Counted from the first letter of the stretch, positions 26,272 to 36,280 are shown. The stretch is 44,330 nt of DNA from an uncultured Acidobacteriota bacterium (GCA_902826795.1 CADEGD010000016.1:35384-79713), one strand, 5' to 3'. Translations and numbers: made by a program. The notes: generated by a model not told the origin, from the sequence alone.

Positions 26272-28809
26272 ATGGCCGGGAAACGTCTTTTATTTCCTTT
26301 ATTCTTTATCATTTTATCGGCAGTCGTCGGCGTCAAAGCCCAGACCGGAGAGATTCGGGGGAGCGTTAAGGACACGGCTGGCAACGCCGTTGCCGGAGTC
26401 AAAGCCGAACTTCTTCTCGGCGGTATCGTCGTGCGGACATTGATCGCAACCGACGACGGCGAACTGACGATCGACGGACTCAAACCCGGAACTTACAAGA
26501 TCGCGGTTTCCGCTAATGGATTTGGAACGGTCCTTCGAGAGATCGTAGTAGGGGACGCGGCGGTCCCATCGATCGACATTGTGCTGCCCGTTGGCGGCGT
26601 GAGTGAGACCGTGTCGGTAACGGCGGCGAGAACGCAGGTTTCCGCGACGGACACGGCGGCGGCGGTATCGGTCGTCGGCCGACAGCAGATCGAAGAAAAG
26701 CTGATCAACAGCGTCGGCGACATTTTTCGCACTTTGCCCGGAACGTCCACAGTAAACGAAGGCGGGTTTCAGGTTCGGCCGCGGATCCGCGGGCTCGACA
26801 GCAACCGCGTTCTGATACTCGTGGATGGCGAACGTCTTAACAACAGCCGAACGTCGACGGGACAATCCGGCGTCGAGATCGGACTCGTGGATATCTCGCA
26901 GGTTGAATCGGTCGAAGTCGTTCGCGGCAGCGGATCGGTTCTCTACGGCACGGACGCGCTCGGCGGAACCATCAATATCATCACGCGGGACGTTCCCGCT
27001 CGCCGTACCGACGGTTTCCGTTTCGGTGCACGGCTAGACACGTTGTTCAGCTCTAATGAAAAAGGCCGACGCGGAAATCTTTCGGTGAATGGTTCCGGCA
27101 AGCTGTTTGCATTTGGCGTCAGCCAATCGCTCGAGAGGTTCGGCAACTACTTCACAGGAAAGCCAAAGGGAAATTTTCTCTCCGATCTTCGCGACGACAG
27201 CTTTGAGGGGATCACTGATGAGGGCGAGGCTTTAAACTCTCAATCGCATGGAAGCAACACCTCCGCCGCTGTGAGATTCTTTTTGAACGAAACGAACACG
27301 ATCAAAGCCGCTTACGAACGTCGTCGAGCTTCGGACATCGGTTCAGCAGGGCTTGTCGGAACGTTCAACGGATTCTTTCCATACTCTAATCGCGACAAGG
27401 TCAGCGCCAGATACGACGCGGCAGGGTTAACCAATTACTTCGAGCGATTATCCGTCAGCGGGTTTTATCAACAGCAGGAGCGCGACTTTACCAATATCCT
27501 AACGGTCGGTCCCGTGCCGCCGTTCTTCCCCGGACTTTATCAGGTGAGTGAAACTGTTACCGATACAACTACTACCGGTTTTGACATTCAAACCGATTGG
27601 CGTATCGGAAACACGCATTACATTACCGCGGGCGGAAGTTTCTTCCGGGATAACAATTCCGACCGTCGGCTTGTGCGTACCTCGACTTTGCCGACGTCGC
27701 CAACGTTTACCGAAAATCGCACGACGAGCGTGCCGGAGGCGAGTCTTACAAACGCGGCGGCTTTCGTGCAGGACGAATATCGCATCACGCCAAGATTCAA
27801 GATAGTCGGCGGAGTTCGTGTAGATAATTTTTGGACTAGCGGTGAGCCGACCACAGGATTCGGGCTGCCTAACCTTCGACCCGATCAGATCGAAGATCTC
27901 GGTATCGGCGAACTTGCGTCGGGCCTGAGCGTCACGAACACTGCGGTAACCGGCGACGTTGGTGTCGTCTTCAACGCTACCGAGAACGTCACGCTATCCA
28001 GCCGTATTGGAAGGTCATTCCGAACTCCGAACATCTTTGAGCTTTTCTTTACCGATGCTGGATCGGTCGGCGGATTTATCGTCGGAAATCCGGCGTTGGA
28101 ACCCGAGTCGGGCGTGAACTTTGAGGCTGGCGGGAAGTTTCGCACGAAGCGTTTTTCGGCCTCGGCGACTTACTTCAACAACAACTACAAGAACTTTCTC
28201 GCCACCGCCCCGGCTGTCGATAGTCGTGGATGTCCAGTGTTCATCGTACCGGCCGGAACTGTCTACGACGCGAACAACTGCCGTATCGTCTCGACACCGC
28301 CACGAACATCGCGAGTTGAGGTTTTCCAGACTCAGAACATCGAGCGGGCTCGCATCCAGGGTTTCGAAGCGGAGTTCGACGCGCCTTTCATGATAAGCAT
28401 GGGCTATCTCACACCCTACGGAAACTTCAGCTACCTTCGCGGCGACAACACCGACACGGATCAGCCGTTGAACTTTATCTCGCCGATCCGCGCTAACGCG
28501 GGAGTGAGATGGCAGAACGTAGGAAAGCAGTACTTCGTGGACTACAACGCTCGGATCGTTACGAAGCAGACAAGGTTCTCCGATTCGTATCTTCTTCCCG
28601 TCAATCAGGGCGGGCAAGGGAACTCGCCAGAACCCGGCTTTGTAACTCACAACCTGTCAGGCGGCTACTACTTCCGTCGCGAGAAGTTTAACTTCAGCGT
28701 GAATCTCGGTGTGTCCAACATCTTCGATCGAGCCTATAGCGAGCAATTCGTGTTCGCCCCGGCGCGTGGACGGTCATTCACCATCGGTACAAGCTGGGAG
28801 ATAAAGTAA
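26272..28809 (+). CDS. TonB-dependent receptor, probably heme or siderophore uptake
   Basis: Outer-membrane transporter of 845 residues. A signal peptide (1-23) is followed by a carboxypeptidase-regulatory-like domain (about 25-105, GEIRGSVKDTAGNAVAGVKA), a plug domain (about 110-245, including RPRIRGLDSNRVLILVDGER and GSGSVLYGTDALGGTINIIT) and the barrel, with the conserved GRSFRTPNIFELFF segment and an aromatic-rich end. AAGGAG lies 7 bases before ATG 26272. Placed after a Fur-box-controlled heme oxygenase on the same strand, it most likely imports heme or another iron chelate; the ligand is inference. Confidence 0.9.
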   Translation: MAGKRLLFPLFFIILSAVVGVKAQTGEIRGSVKDTAGNAVAGVKAELLLGGIVVRTLIATDDGELTIDGLKPGTYKIAVSANGFGTVLREIVVGDAAVPSIDIVLPVGGVSETVSVTAARTQVSATDTAAAVSVVGRQQIEEKLINSVGDIFRTLPGTSTVNEGGFQVRPRIRGLDSNRVLILVDGERLNNSRTSTGQSGVEIGLVDISQVESVEVVRGSGSVLYGTDALGGTINIITRDVPARRTDGFRFGARLDTLFSSNEKGRRGNLSVNGSGKLFAFGVSQSLERFGNYFTGKPKGNFLSDLRDDSFEGITDEGEALNSQSHGSNTSAAVRFFLNETNTIKAAYERRRASDIGSAGLVGTFNGFFPYSNRDKVSARYDAAGLTNYFERLSVSGFYQQQERDFTNILTVGPVPPFFPGLYQVSETVTDTTTTGFDIQTDWRIGNTHYITAGGSFFRDNNSDRRLVRTSTLPTSPTFTENRTTSVPEASLTNAAAFVQDEYRITPRFKIVGGVRVDNFWTSGEPTTGFGLPNLRPDQIEDLGIGELASGLSVTNTAVTGDVGVVFNATENVTLSSRIGRSFRTPNIFELFFTDAGSVGGFIVGNPALEPESGVNFEAGGKFRTKRFSASATYFNNNYKNFLATAPAVDSRGCPVFIVPAGTVYDANNCRIVSTPPRTSRVEVFQTQNIERARIQGFEAEFDAPFMISMGYLTPYGNFSYLRGDNTDTDQPLNFISPIRANAGVRWQNVGKQYFVDYNARIVTKQTRFSDSYLLPVNQGGQGNSPEPGFVTHNLSGGYYFRREKFNFSVNLGVSNIFDRAYSEQFVFAPARGRSFTIGTSWEIK

Positions 28810-28830
28810 GCGTAATCCCGTCGACATAAA

Positions 28831-28863
28831 AAAAGGCCTCGACGAGCGAATGTCGAGGTCTTT
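28831..28863. terminator. Bidirectional Rho-independent terminator
   Basis: CCTCGAC (28837-28843) pairs with GTCGAGG (28852-28858), extended by two wobble or GC pairs, with a run of A before and T after. It ends the receptor gene and could also serve the - strand gene. Confidence 0.75.
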
Positions 28864-28937
28864 CGTATTTATGCCCGACCGTTTCAGGCGGCCGATGACT
28901 TTTAAAATGTCGCACTCACAGCCTCGACCCGTGGAAG

Positions 28938-30392
28938 TTACTTGACCTGAAATCCAACGCGGCGGATGGATCGCACGCACGACATGTCGAGGTCTTTAGC
29001 CGATCCGGCGTTCACGAACGCGGTCATCAGATTTCCGACACAGCCTGGTTCGGTAAGGCCGTTGAATCCGTGACCGCCGCTCGGCACGACGACGTGAAGG
29101 CTGTTCGGAAGGTGTTTGGCTGCTGCATCGCCGGACGAAGGGGGCGTGACCGGATCCCACTGGCCGCTAAGGATGAGAGCCGGTACGTTGGATCGCACAG
29201 GTGACGCGTAGTCCTTCGGAATATCGCCGCGCGGCCACAGAGCACACGCTTCCCGCTGCTGAACGAGACGATAGTTACCGAGCCATAGATCCGCCCCGGC
29301 TTTCATACTTTTTTCGTCGTTCACGAACGGCAGATCTTCCGCGCAGGTGACTGAGAGATACATACCTGTCGCACCAGTCGCGACGATCACCTGCCGATAG
29401 AAGATCGCGGCTTCGGCGAGCGGTATGTAATTCCCGGTTGCCGCACTGTTCAGCACCCACGGAATTCTGCTCGCTGATCCGCTCTGATAGAGCATATAGC
29501 GGATCGCCTCCGCCGCGAGGTCCCTCGATAGCGAAACCTTCGATTTCTTATGCTCGATCTCAACCTCGACAACTACCGGACCTTTCCTCAACTCAGCCAA
29601 GACCTTGTTCGCATCCTCGCGCACATTCGGATATTTCTCACTGCATGACTTGTCCGCCAAACATTCGCTCAGGACGCCATCCAGCGCACGCTGATTGTCT
29701 TCAGCGAACGTTCCGGGCATGTGTTGACTCGTCAGCGAGACGCCCTGCATTATTACGCTCCGCACTGTATCGCCGTGTCGGCGCAGATATTCCTGAACGA
29801 ACCGAGTTCCGTACGAACCGCCGAATAGGTTGATCTTGTCGTAACCGAGCGCCGCTCGCACCTCGTTAAGATCGTCGACCGCGATCGACGTCGTATACAG
29901 GCGCAGGTCCGCTTTCTTCTCAAGTTCGGTTCGACACGCTTTCACGCGATCAAGCGGGTTCCATTGTCCGAGGTAGCTTTGAAGATCGTTAGCATCGAAG
30001 AACTCGCAGAAGAGCAGGTTCGATCCACCCGTGCCCCGCTGATCGATGAACACCAGATCGCGCCGCTCGCGTATCTTTGCGAATTCCTGCACGACGTAAG
30101 GAGCATCTTCGGTCGCTGACGACCCCGGACCACCGGGAATGTGGAGAAATGGATCTGCGGACTTCGTGCTGCCGGTCGCGGGATAGACGACTATGTAAAT
30201 GGGAATCTTGCGGCCCTTTCTCCGTGCCCGGTCTTCGAAGACCTCGTACTTTCCGCACATCGCGGAGTCCTTCTTATTGGGCTCCGCACCGGGCACTTCA
30301 CACGGCATAAGCGCCAGCTTAGGCTGGCCGTAACCTAACGCACAAAAAACAGCGAAGAGAAAGCAAAGTGTGGCGGAACGCATGCCGGCCAT
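28938..30392 (-). CDS. Secreted alpha/beta-hydrolase, S33 (tripeptidyl aminopeptidase-like) family
   Basis: A 484-residue exported peptidase-like hydrolase. Signal peptide (RSATLCFLFAVFCALGYG), oxyanion block HIPGGPGSS, DQRGTGGSN, the nucleophile elbow GGSYGTR, Asp in GQWDPVTPP and His in GGHGF make a complete Ser-Asp-His triad. The C-terminal segment is the TAP-like domain. Start codons GTG 30398, ATG 30392 and ATG 30383 are all possible; 30392 is chosen for spacing. It begins about 20 bases after a MacB-like permease gene on the same strand, so it may belong to that operon. Confidence 0.88.
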   Translation of the reverse strand: MAGMRSATLCFLFAVFCALGYGQPKLALMPCEVPGAEPNKKDSAMCGKYEVFEDRARRKGRKIPIYIVVYPATGSTKSADPFLHIPGGPGSSATEDAPYVVQEFAKIRERRDLVFIDQRGTGGSNLLFCEFFDANDLQSYLGQWNPLDRVKACRTELEKKADLRLYTTSIAVDDLNEVRAALGYDKINLFGGSYGTRFVQEYLRRHGDTVRSVIMQGVSLTSQHMPGTFAEDNQRALDGVLSECLADKSCSEKYPNVREDANKVLAELRKGPVVVEVEIEHKKSKVSLSRDLAAEAIRYMLYQSGSASRIPWVLNSAATGNYIPLAEAAIFYRQVIVATGATGMYLSVTCAEDLPFVNDEKSMKAGADLWLGNYRLVQQREACALWPRGDIPKDYASPVRSNVPALILSGQWDPVTPPSSGDAAAKHLPNSLHVVVPSGGHGFNGLTEPGCVGNLMTAFVNAGSAKDLDMSCVRSIRRVGFQVK

Positions 30393-30410
30393 TATCACCG
30401 ACGTTCTCGG

Positions 30411-31676
30411 TTATTCATAACGGAGAGCTTCGATCGGGTCGAGCTTGGCTGCTTTCCGGGCAGGCAGCACGCCGAAGATCAATCCGATAAGTACGGATAT
30501 CGTTAGAGACGTGATGATCATCCATAACTCGACCTTAGCGGGCAGAGCCGGCACGAGCATCAGGATGAGATTACTGATGCCGATGGACAACACCAGCCCG
30601 ATCACGCCGCCGAAGAATGTCAGGGCCATAGCCTCGGCAAGAAACTGCAAGACGATCGCCCATCGCGTAGCCCCGATCGCTTTTCGAATGCCGATCTCTT
30701 TTGTGCGTTCGGTTACGGAAACGAGCATGATATTCATCACGCCGATGCCGCCGACTAGCAGCCCGAGCCCCGAGATCGCGATAGCGGCGATGCCAATGCC
30801 CGCGAGCATGCCGTCGAACTGACGCATAAAATCATCCGCGGTCTTGACGTCGAAGTTGTTCGGATCGCCGGTCTTCACCTCGCGGCGAACTCGCAGAACG
30901 CCCGTGATCTCTTCGACCGCGTCGTTCAAAAATCCCGTCTTCGCCTGGGCGATATGCAGCACCGCATCGCGCGTCGGCGCGACTTTCCTGGCCGTGCGAA
31001 ACGGCATAAAGATCTTCTGATCTTCCTCATTCTCGCCAAAAAATCCGGCCTCGCGTTTCTCAAGCACACCGACGATCTGCCACATCGTGCCGTTCATCCG
31101 GATCTCTTTTCCGAGAGCTTCAGCAGAGTCGCCGTCAAACAACGCCTCGACCGCACTCACGCCGACAACAAGCACGCTTCGCCTTTCCTGATCGTCCATC
31201 TCGGTCAGCCAACGGCCTTCCTTGATCTTCAAATTCGCGATGCCCGCGTAATTGGCGGTCACGCCGTCAGTCTTCGCCCAACGATAATTTTTGTCTTTAT
31301 AGATCATGTTATCGTCGAAGCCCGTTCCCCACGATCCGATGTTGATCGCGACGGTGGCGATGTCATTAACCGACGGAGCCTGGGCGAGGATGGCGTTGGC
31401 GTCGTCCATCGTAAGCGGCTTACGATTTCGCTCGTCGCGGTTACCCGGGCTAAATCCGGTCGAGAGATGAAACAGGTAGATGTTGTTAGTGCCGTAATCT
31501 TCAAACATCTTTACGATGTTCTGCCGCATACCGGTCAAGATCGACGCGACAACCACGAAGGTCAGAATGCCGATAACGATACCGAGGATCGTCAGGCCCG
31601 AGCGAAATTTATTCGACACGACGCTGTCCGCCGCCATCTTCAAAACTTCGACTGGTAAAGATGCTGATACTCTCAT
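30411..31676 (-). CDS. MacB-like ABC transporter permease (FtsX family), second of pair
   Basis: A 421-residue membrane protein: an N-terminal helix, a large periplasmic MacB_PCD domain (about 45-270) and three C-terminal helices with the FtsX signature IGIRKAIGATRWAIVLQFLAE. No ATPase domain is attached. ATG 31676 is preferred; a longer reading from 31742 would run into the upstream gene's end and start with an Arg-rich segment. A hairpin (31686-31703) occupies the ribosome binding site area. Pairs with the next upstream permease; the ATPase and any MacA partner are not in the window. Confidence 0.88.
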   Translation of the reverse strand: MRVSASLPVEVLKMAADSVVSNKFRSGLTILGIVIGILTFVVVASILTGMRQNIVKMFEDYGTNNIYLFHLSTGFSPGNRDERNRKPLTMDDANAILAQAPSVNDIATVAINIGSWGTGFDDNMIYKDKNYRWAKTDGVTANYAGIANLKIKEGRWLTEMDDQERRSVLVVGVSAVEALFDGDSAEALGKEIRMNGTMWQIVGVLEKREAGFFGENEEDQKIFMPFRTARKVAPTRDAVLHIAQAKTGFLNDAVEEITGVLRVRREVKTGDPNNFDVKTADDFMRQFDGMLAGIGIAAIAISGLGLLVGGIGVMNIMLVSVTERTKEIGIRKAIGATRWAIVLQFLAEAMALTFFGGVIGLVLSIGISNLILMLVPALPAKVELWMIITSLTISVLIGLIFGVLPARKAAKLDPIEALRYE

Positions 31677-31685
31677 AAGAGGACC

Positions 31686-31703
31686 GCGGACATTCTTGTC
31701 CGC
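31686..31703. repeat. REP-like mini-palindrome before permease gene
   Basis: GCGGACATTCTTGTCCGC is a perfect 7-bp stem with a 4-base loop. It is the same sequence as the right half of the element inside sucD (35713-35736). Located 10 bases before ATG 31676 on the - strand, it could hide the ribosome binding site. Confidence 0.75.
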
Positions 31704-31710
31704 AAGATCG

Positions 31711-32955
31711 CTAGACCTTCTGCAGCGCCACGATCGGATCAAGCCGTGCCGCCTTCCACGCCGGATAAAGTCCTGCGATGATGCCGATGATACTTGAAAC
31801 GAAGATCGATAAAGCCGCGTAAAAGACGGTGATCGTCATCGTCATGCTCAGCAGATAACCGACCAACGCCGTCGCACCGAACGACAAAAGCAGCCCAAGA
31901 ATTCCACCGACCACGCAGAGCAAAGCCGACTCGATCAGAAACTGCAGAAGTATCTGGTTTCGCGTTGCCCCCAAGGCCTTCCGCAGCCCGACCTCGAACG
32001 TCCGCTCCGTCACTGACACGAGCATGATATTCATCACCACAATACCGCCAACGAGCAGAATGATCGCCGTGATGGGCAGCACTACCATCGCGATCGCACC
32101 GGTCACTTGATCCATCGTCGAATTAAACTCATCGACATTTACGACCGAAAACGTACTCTCGTCGCTGCCGAGCATCTGCCGCTTGTTTCTCAAAAGCAGG
32201 TGAGCTTCGTCGATCGACGGCTTGAAATTCTCGTCGTCAAGCGTCTTGCCGTGGATCTGAATGCCGCCCGTGCGGGTGAAGATCTGGTTGTAGACCGTGA
32301 TCGGTATATATATGTGCCGGTCTTGCGACTGGCCGAAGAAAGATCCACGCTGTTGTTCGACGCCGACGATCGTCACGGGAATGCCGCGAACTTTTATCTC
32401 TTTGCCGATCGGCGACGTAAACTCAAAAAACTTCTGGGCAACGTCATATCCGATAACCGCGATCGGCGAAGACCTCTGCACTTCTTCCGCGGAGAAGGTT
32501 CGGCCTGCCGTAAGGGTTTTGTCCTCAATGTCGAACATCTCGTAAGTGATGCCCTGTACGCGTACCGATGGCATCTCGACGACACCGACTTGAAGATCGG
32601 TGCCGGAATTGTTCTGTGCGCCGACGTAAGAGCAGAGCTTGCAGTTCTCTTTAACGTAAAGATATTCGTCCCAGGTTACGTCGCGATGTCGTCGGTTCAT
32701 CGCTTCCCATTCGTCGCCCGAAAGATTTCCAACCATCGCCATCCGCGTGATCATAAAATGGTTGGAGCCAAGCACTTTCGAGATCTGGCCGATCACATAA
32801 GTCTTCAGCCCCGCGATCGACGCGCTAACGACGATCACCGCCGCCACGCCGATGATGATCCCTATCAACGTCAAAAACGCGCGAAGCTTGTGCTCCAGGA
32901 TCGATTTCCACGCGATCCAAAATGCGTCTGTGTAAAAAGAATAAAGCTGCCGCAT
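31711..32955 (-). CDS. MacB-like ABC transporter permease (FtsX family), first of pair
   Basis: A 414-residue permease with the same design: an N-terminal helix (LRAFLTLIGIIIGVAAVIVV), a periplasmic MacB_PCD domain (about 60-270), and three C-terminal helices with VGLRKALGATRNQILLQFL. It ends 34 bases before the second permease gene. Two unlike permeases in tandem suggest a heterodimeric exporter of the MacB/LolCE type. A CKLC pair in the periplasmic domain (about residue 90) is unusual. An ECF-type promoter candidate lies at 33048-33076. Confidence 0.9.
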   Translation of the reverse strand: MRQLYSFYTDAFWIAWKSILEHKLRAFLTLIGIIIGVAAVIVVSASIAGLKTYVIGQISKVLGSNHFMITRMAMVGNLSGDEWEAMNRRHRDVTWDEYLYVKENCKLCSYVGAQNNSGTDLQVGVVEMPSVRVQGITYEMFDIEDKTLTAGRTFSAEEVQRSSPIAVIGYDVAQKFFEFTSPIGKEIKVRGIPVTIVGVEQQRGSFFGQSQDRHIYIPITVYNQIFTRTGGIQIHGKTLDDENFKPSIDEAHLLLRNKRQMLGSDESTFSVVNVDEFNSTMDQVTGAIAMVVLPITAIILLVGGIVVMNIMLVSVTERTFEVGLRKALGATRNQILLQFLIESALLCVVGGILGLLLSFGATALVGYLLSMTMTITVFYAALSIFVSSIIGIIAGLYPAWKAARLDPIVALQKV

Positions 32956-33035
32956 TGTTAATAAGTCGGCTTTCAGAGTTCACGTTCCAACGTGTCCCGC
33001 CTTTGCCCCGGTGCGATCTGAACCTAACTCAGAAG

Positions 33036-33111
33036 TGAGTCAGAGTTCCTAACGTAACATCCGCTCAAAATGTTCAAGAAATATTACTCTGCAACTAAAA
33101 AGAGAGCGGCC
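33036..33111 (-). repeat. Direct repeat with ECF-like promoter, copy before permease genes
   Basis: About 76 bases similar to 34019-34096. The best conserved blocks, read on the + strand, are CCTAACGT (33048-33055) and AAAATGTTCA (33067-33076), exactly 19 bases apart in both copies. On the - strand these read TGAACATTTT and ACGTTAGG, like the -35 and -10 of an ECF-sigma promoter. The copy also holds half of a terminator hairpin (GAGAGCGGCC). It lies about 90 bases before the permease start. Confidence 0.6.
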
Positions 33112-33135
33112 AATTGTAAAGGAACTTTAGAACTG

Positions 33136-33969
33136 TTAAATTCGCGGAAGCCACATCAGGAAGGTTGCCGCCGCGACTCCAATTAGCGTAACGAGCGTTC
33201 CGATCCCGATCGTAGCCGAGGTCGCAAGACGAATTGTCGTTCCGCCTTTCTCCCGCGCGTAGAAATACAACTCCAAAATTGCCAACGGAAGAAGGTAATC
33301 GGCAAACGACAGAAAGGTCAAAAACGGTCCCGTGAAAGTTTTTGCGTCAAAGCCTGCAGGGCCGCGATTCACGACCAGCCAAAACATGAGCCCGATGCGG
33401 AAAAACCAAACCGCGCTCGCGACGATGAAAAGCCTCAGCGCCCACCTTCTATGTTCGGCAAACTTTCGATTTCTCGCCGTCCACACGGCCATCCCCGTCA
33501 ACGCGAGAATAAGTATCGCATCAAGACTGATCCCGAGATGCTGATAAATGTCTCCCACCGCTCCGCCGCGAATCCATACCAGGTAAAGGCCTATCAAAGC
33601 GGTCGTGACAACGAGAAAGCCGTAAACACGACCATTCCATCGGTGAAAAACCGGAAATCGATTTCGAACTTGTGGAGTTATCTGTAAAGCACCGCCCAAG
33701 ATTATTATAACGGCGACTAGCACGTGTGCCATTACCGCCAAGTTTCCAAAAGTGTCGCCTGCGACATAGCCCCGAGGCATGACTTTGCTGAGAACCGTCA
33801 AATCTCCTCGCAAAGCTCCCTGGCCGTACAACGCGACAAGATAGAACGCGAAGCTTAGCTGGCCGATCACCGCTACGACGAACCACGTTGCGGCCGAGAT
33901 GCGCAGGGCATTGTTCGCGAATGACCGGCTAACGAGAGATGGCGACACTTCGGTAACGACGGATGCCAT
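33136..33969 (-). CDS. DUF2306 family integral membrane protein
   Basis: A 277-residue protein with seven or eight hydrophobic helices. The FHRWNGRVYGFLVV block (about 100-113) and HRRWALRLFIVASAVWFFR are typical of DUF2306 membrane proteins, related in layout to heme-containing or cytochrome-like quinone membrane proteins, with several conserved His residues. ATG 33969 is chosen, since an upstream codon at 34041 would add a segment reading across the promoter region. The gene is flanked by the two direct repeats. Confidence 0.8.
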   Translation of the reverse strand: MASVVTEVSPSLVSRSFANNALRISAATWFVVAVIGQLSFAFYLVALYGQGALRGDLTVLSKVMPRGYVAGDTFGNLAVMAHVLVAVIIILGGALQITPQVRNRFPVFHRWNGRVYGFLVVTTALIGLYLVWIRGGAVGDIYQHLGISLDAILILALTGMAVWTARNRKFAEHRRWALRLFIVASAVWFFRIGLMFWLVVNRGPAGFDAKTFTGPFLTFLSFADYLLPLAILELYFYAREKGGTTIRLATSATIGIGTLVTLIGVAAATFLMWLPRI

Positions 33970-34018
33970 AAAAATTAGTAAGGAAGCTTTACGTGCGGAA
34001 TTTAGGTCAAACTCACAA

Positions 34019-34096
34019 AGAATCAGACTGCCTAACGTCACGCTCGTCTAAAATGTTCAGGAGATATTTGTTCACAAACAAAAAAAGAGAGCGGCC
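34019..34096 (-). repeat. Direct repeat with ECF-like promoter, copy before DUF2306 gene
   Basis: Partner of 33036-33111. CCTAACGT (34031-34038) and AAAATGTTCA (34050-34059) are identical to the other copy and equally spaced, while the 11 bases between them differ. The -10-like block is about 60 bases before the DUF2306 start. Here the terminator hairpin next to it is complete. Confidence 0.6.
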
Positions 34097-34111
34097 CGTT
34101 AGGCCGCTCTC
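34080..34111 (-). terminator. Rho-independent terminator of the 34141-35094 gene
   Basis: On the - strand GAGAGCGGCC pairs with GGCCGCTCTC around a 5-base loop (34087-34111), followed by seven T (34086-34080). Confidence 0.9.
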
Positions 34112-34140
34112 GCACAGATAGTATCGCGTTCTGCTGACAA

Positions 34141-35094
34141 CTAATTGGGATCAAACCGGAGTTCGAGGGCATTATCTGCCAGCGAGACAAATTGCGGTTC
34201 GTAGGTGTAATTCCTCGATTCGACCATTATCAATACTGCTTGGCCGCTTCTTACTCCCTTGAATTGGAAGTAGCCGAAGCTGCTGGTTCGGGTTACGAGC
34301 ATTGAGCCGTCATCCTGCAAAAGCCTTACCGTAGCGTTAACCAGGCCACGTCCGCCGCGAGCATTAACTCGTCCGCCCACGGATACGTCGCCTGCTGAGG
34401 GTGGAGCATAAACCGGCACCGGATTTGACGCGAACGTTCCCGTTCCGGCCGCCGTGAAGGACGCCAAGAAACTGTTTCCGGAAAGCACATATGCCGGATT
34501 AACCGACGAAAAGCTTAATCCCAGATTTCGAGCGTTGGTCGATGCAAACGAAAGAAAGTGTGACGTGAACGTTACTACGTTGCCGGGCGTCGATGCAGAC
34601 AGCGTTGCGGATTGTCCGCCGCTCAGCCCGACAGCGGCCGGCGTTTGACCAGCGGGCGAAAACACCGCGGTCAAAAGGTTTGTTCTCGTGCCGCCGCCCG
34701 TTCCGGGAGATGCGGGAGTATCCCGCGAAATAACGACCGTAACCGTCTGATTGAACGGCTGGAAGTCAAAACCCGATCCGTTAAAGCCAGGTTGGTTGGT
34801 TGATCCGGTAGTGATGGTCAAGTGGGCTGCTTGCGGCCCGGTCAGCTCGGCCGGAAGTCCCACGATGTTGCTGTAAGAAAAGTTCACCGGAACGCCGCCC
34901 GGAATCGTGCTAAGGTTGCCGCTCGTACCGAGATTGCTGAAAGTGAAATCGTTCGTTGCAATCGTTTGGCTGAATTGTGCGAAGGTGGTTGTTTGGCTAA
35001 GGGCCGTTGAAAACGAAGCCACAACTACCACGAAAGACAGGGCGAGATAGCGCAGCGCGACAGTGGCGGACCACTTATGACATGAGTTGTTCAT
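34141..35094 (-). CDS. Secreted protein with C-terminal carboxypeptidase regulatory-like domain
   Basis: A 317-residue exported protein. The signal peptide (LRYLALSFVVVVASFSTALS) is followed by a Ser/Thr/Gly-rich beta region (about 35-235) and a C-terminal carboxypeptidase-regulatory-like domain (about 238-317: SVGGRVNARGGRGLVNATVR ... SSFGYFQFKGVRSGQAVLIM). This architecture is common among secreted proteins of Blastocatellia-type genomes; the role is unknown, possibly surface or matrix binding. AGAGGA precedes the ATG. The 240 bases upstream to sucD hold no gene. Confidence 0.82.
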   Translation of the reverse strand: MNNSCHKWSATVALRYLALSFVVVVASFSTALSQTTTFAQFSQTIATNDFTFSNLGTSGNLSTIPGGVPVNFSYSNIVGLPAELTGPQAAHLTITTGSTNQPGFNGSGFDFQPFNQTVTVVISRDTPASPGTGGGTRTNLLTAVFSPAGQTPAAVGLSGGQSATLSASTPGNVVTFTSHFLSFASTNARNLGLSFSSVNPAYVLSGNSFLASFTAAGTGTFASNPVPVYAPPSAGDVSVGGRVNARGGRGLVNATVRLLQDDGSMLVTRTSSFGYFQFKGVRSGQAVLIMVESRNYTYEPQFVSLADNALELRFDPN

Positions 35095-35271
35095 GAGACG
35101 ATAATCCTCTTGGGGTTGGAACCCGAGTTACGGAATGATCTGATTTTGATTAGGAGGGAGTTTTGTGGAAGGAGGGACGGGGAAATTAACCCCGAATACG
35201 GAGAATAGCAGAAAACTTTGTTGTCTGTCTACAAAAAGTATTCAAACTGAAGAGTGCCCAGGACGACGCAT

Positions 35272-35300
35272 TTTTTACGAAGTCTGGCGCGTGATATACT
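35272..35300 (+). promoter_or_regulatory. Candidate promoter of sucD
   Basis: TATACT (35295-35300) is a good -10 element; TTTTTA (35272-35277), 17 bases upstream, is a weak -35. It lies 35 bases before the TTG start. Confidence 0.45.
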
Positions 35301-35335
35301 CCCGCTTTACTTAAAACCCTTAGGAGACAACAGCT

Positions 35336-36274
<939 letters not shown>

Positions 36275-36280
36275 TCAGTG

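Noticed and set aside
30954..31658. 234-codon open frame on the + strand opposite the second permease gene
   Set aside because: Antisense shadow; the permease has membrane helices and conserved motifs.
32107..32961. 284-codon open frame on the + strand opposite the first permease gene
   Set aside because: Antisense to a permease with clear FtsX motifs; no ribosome binding site and no family pattern.
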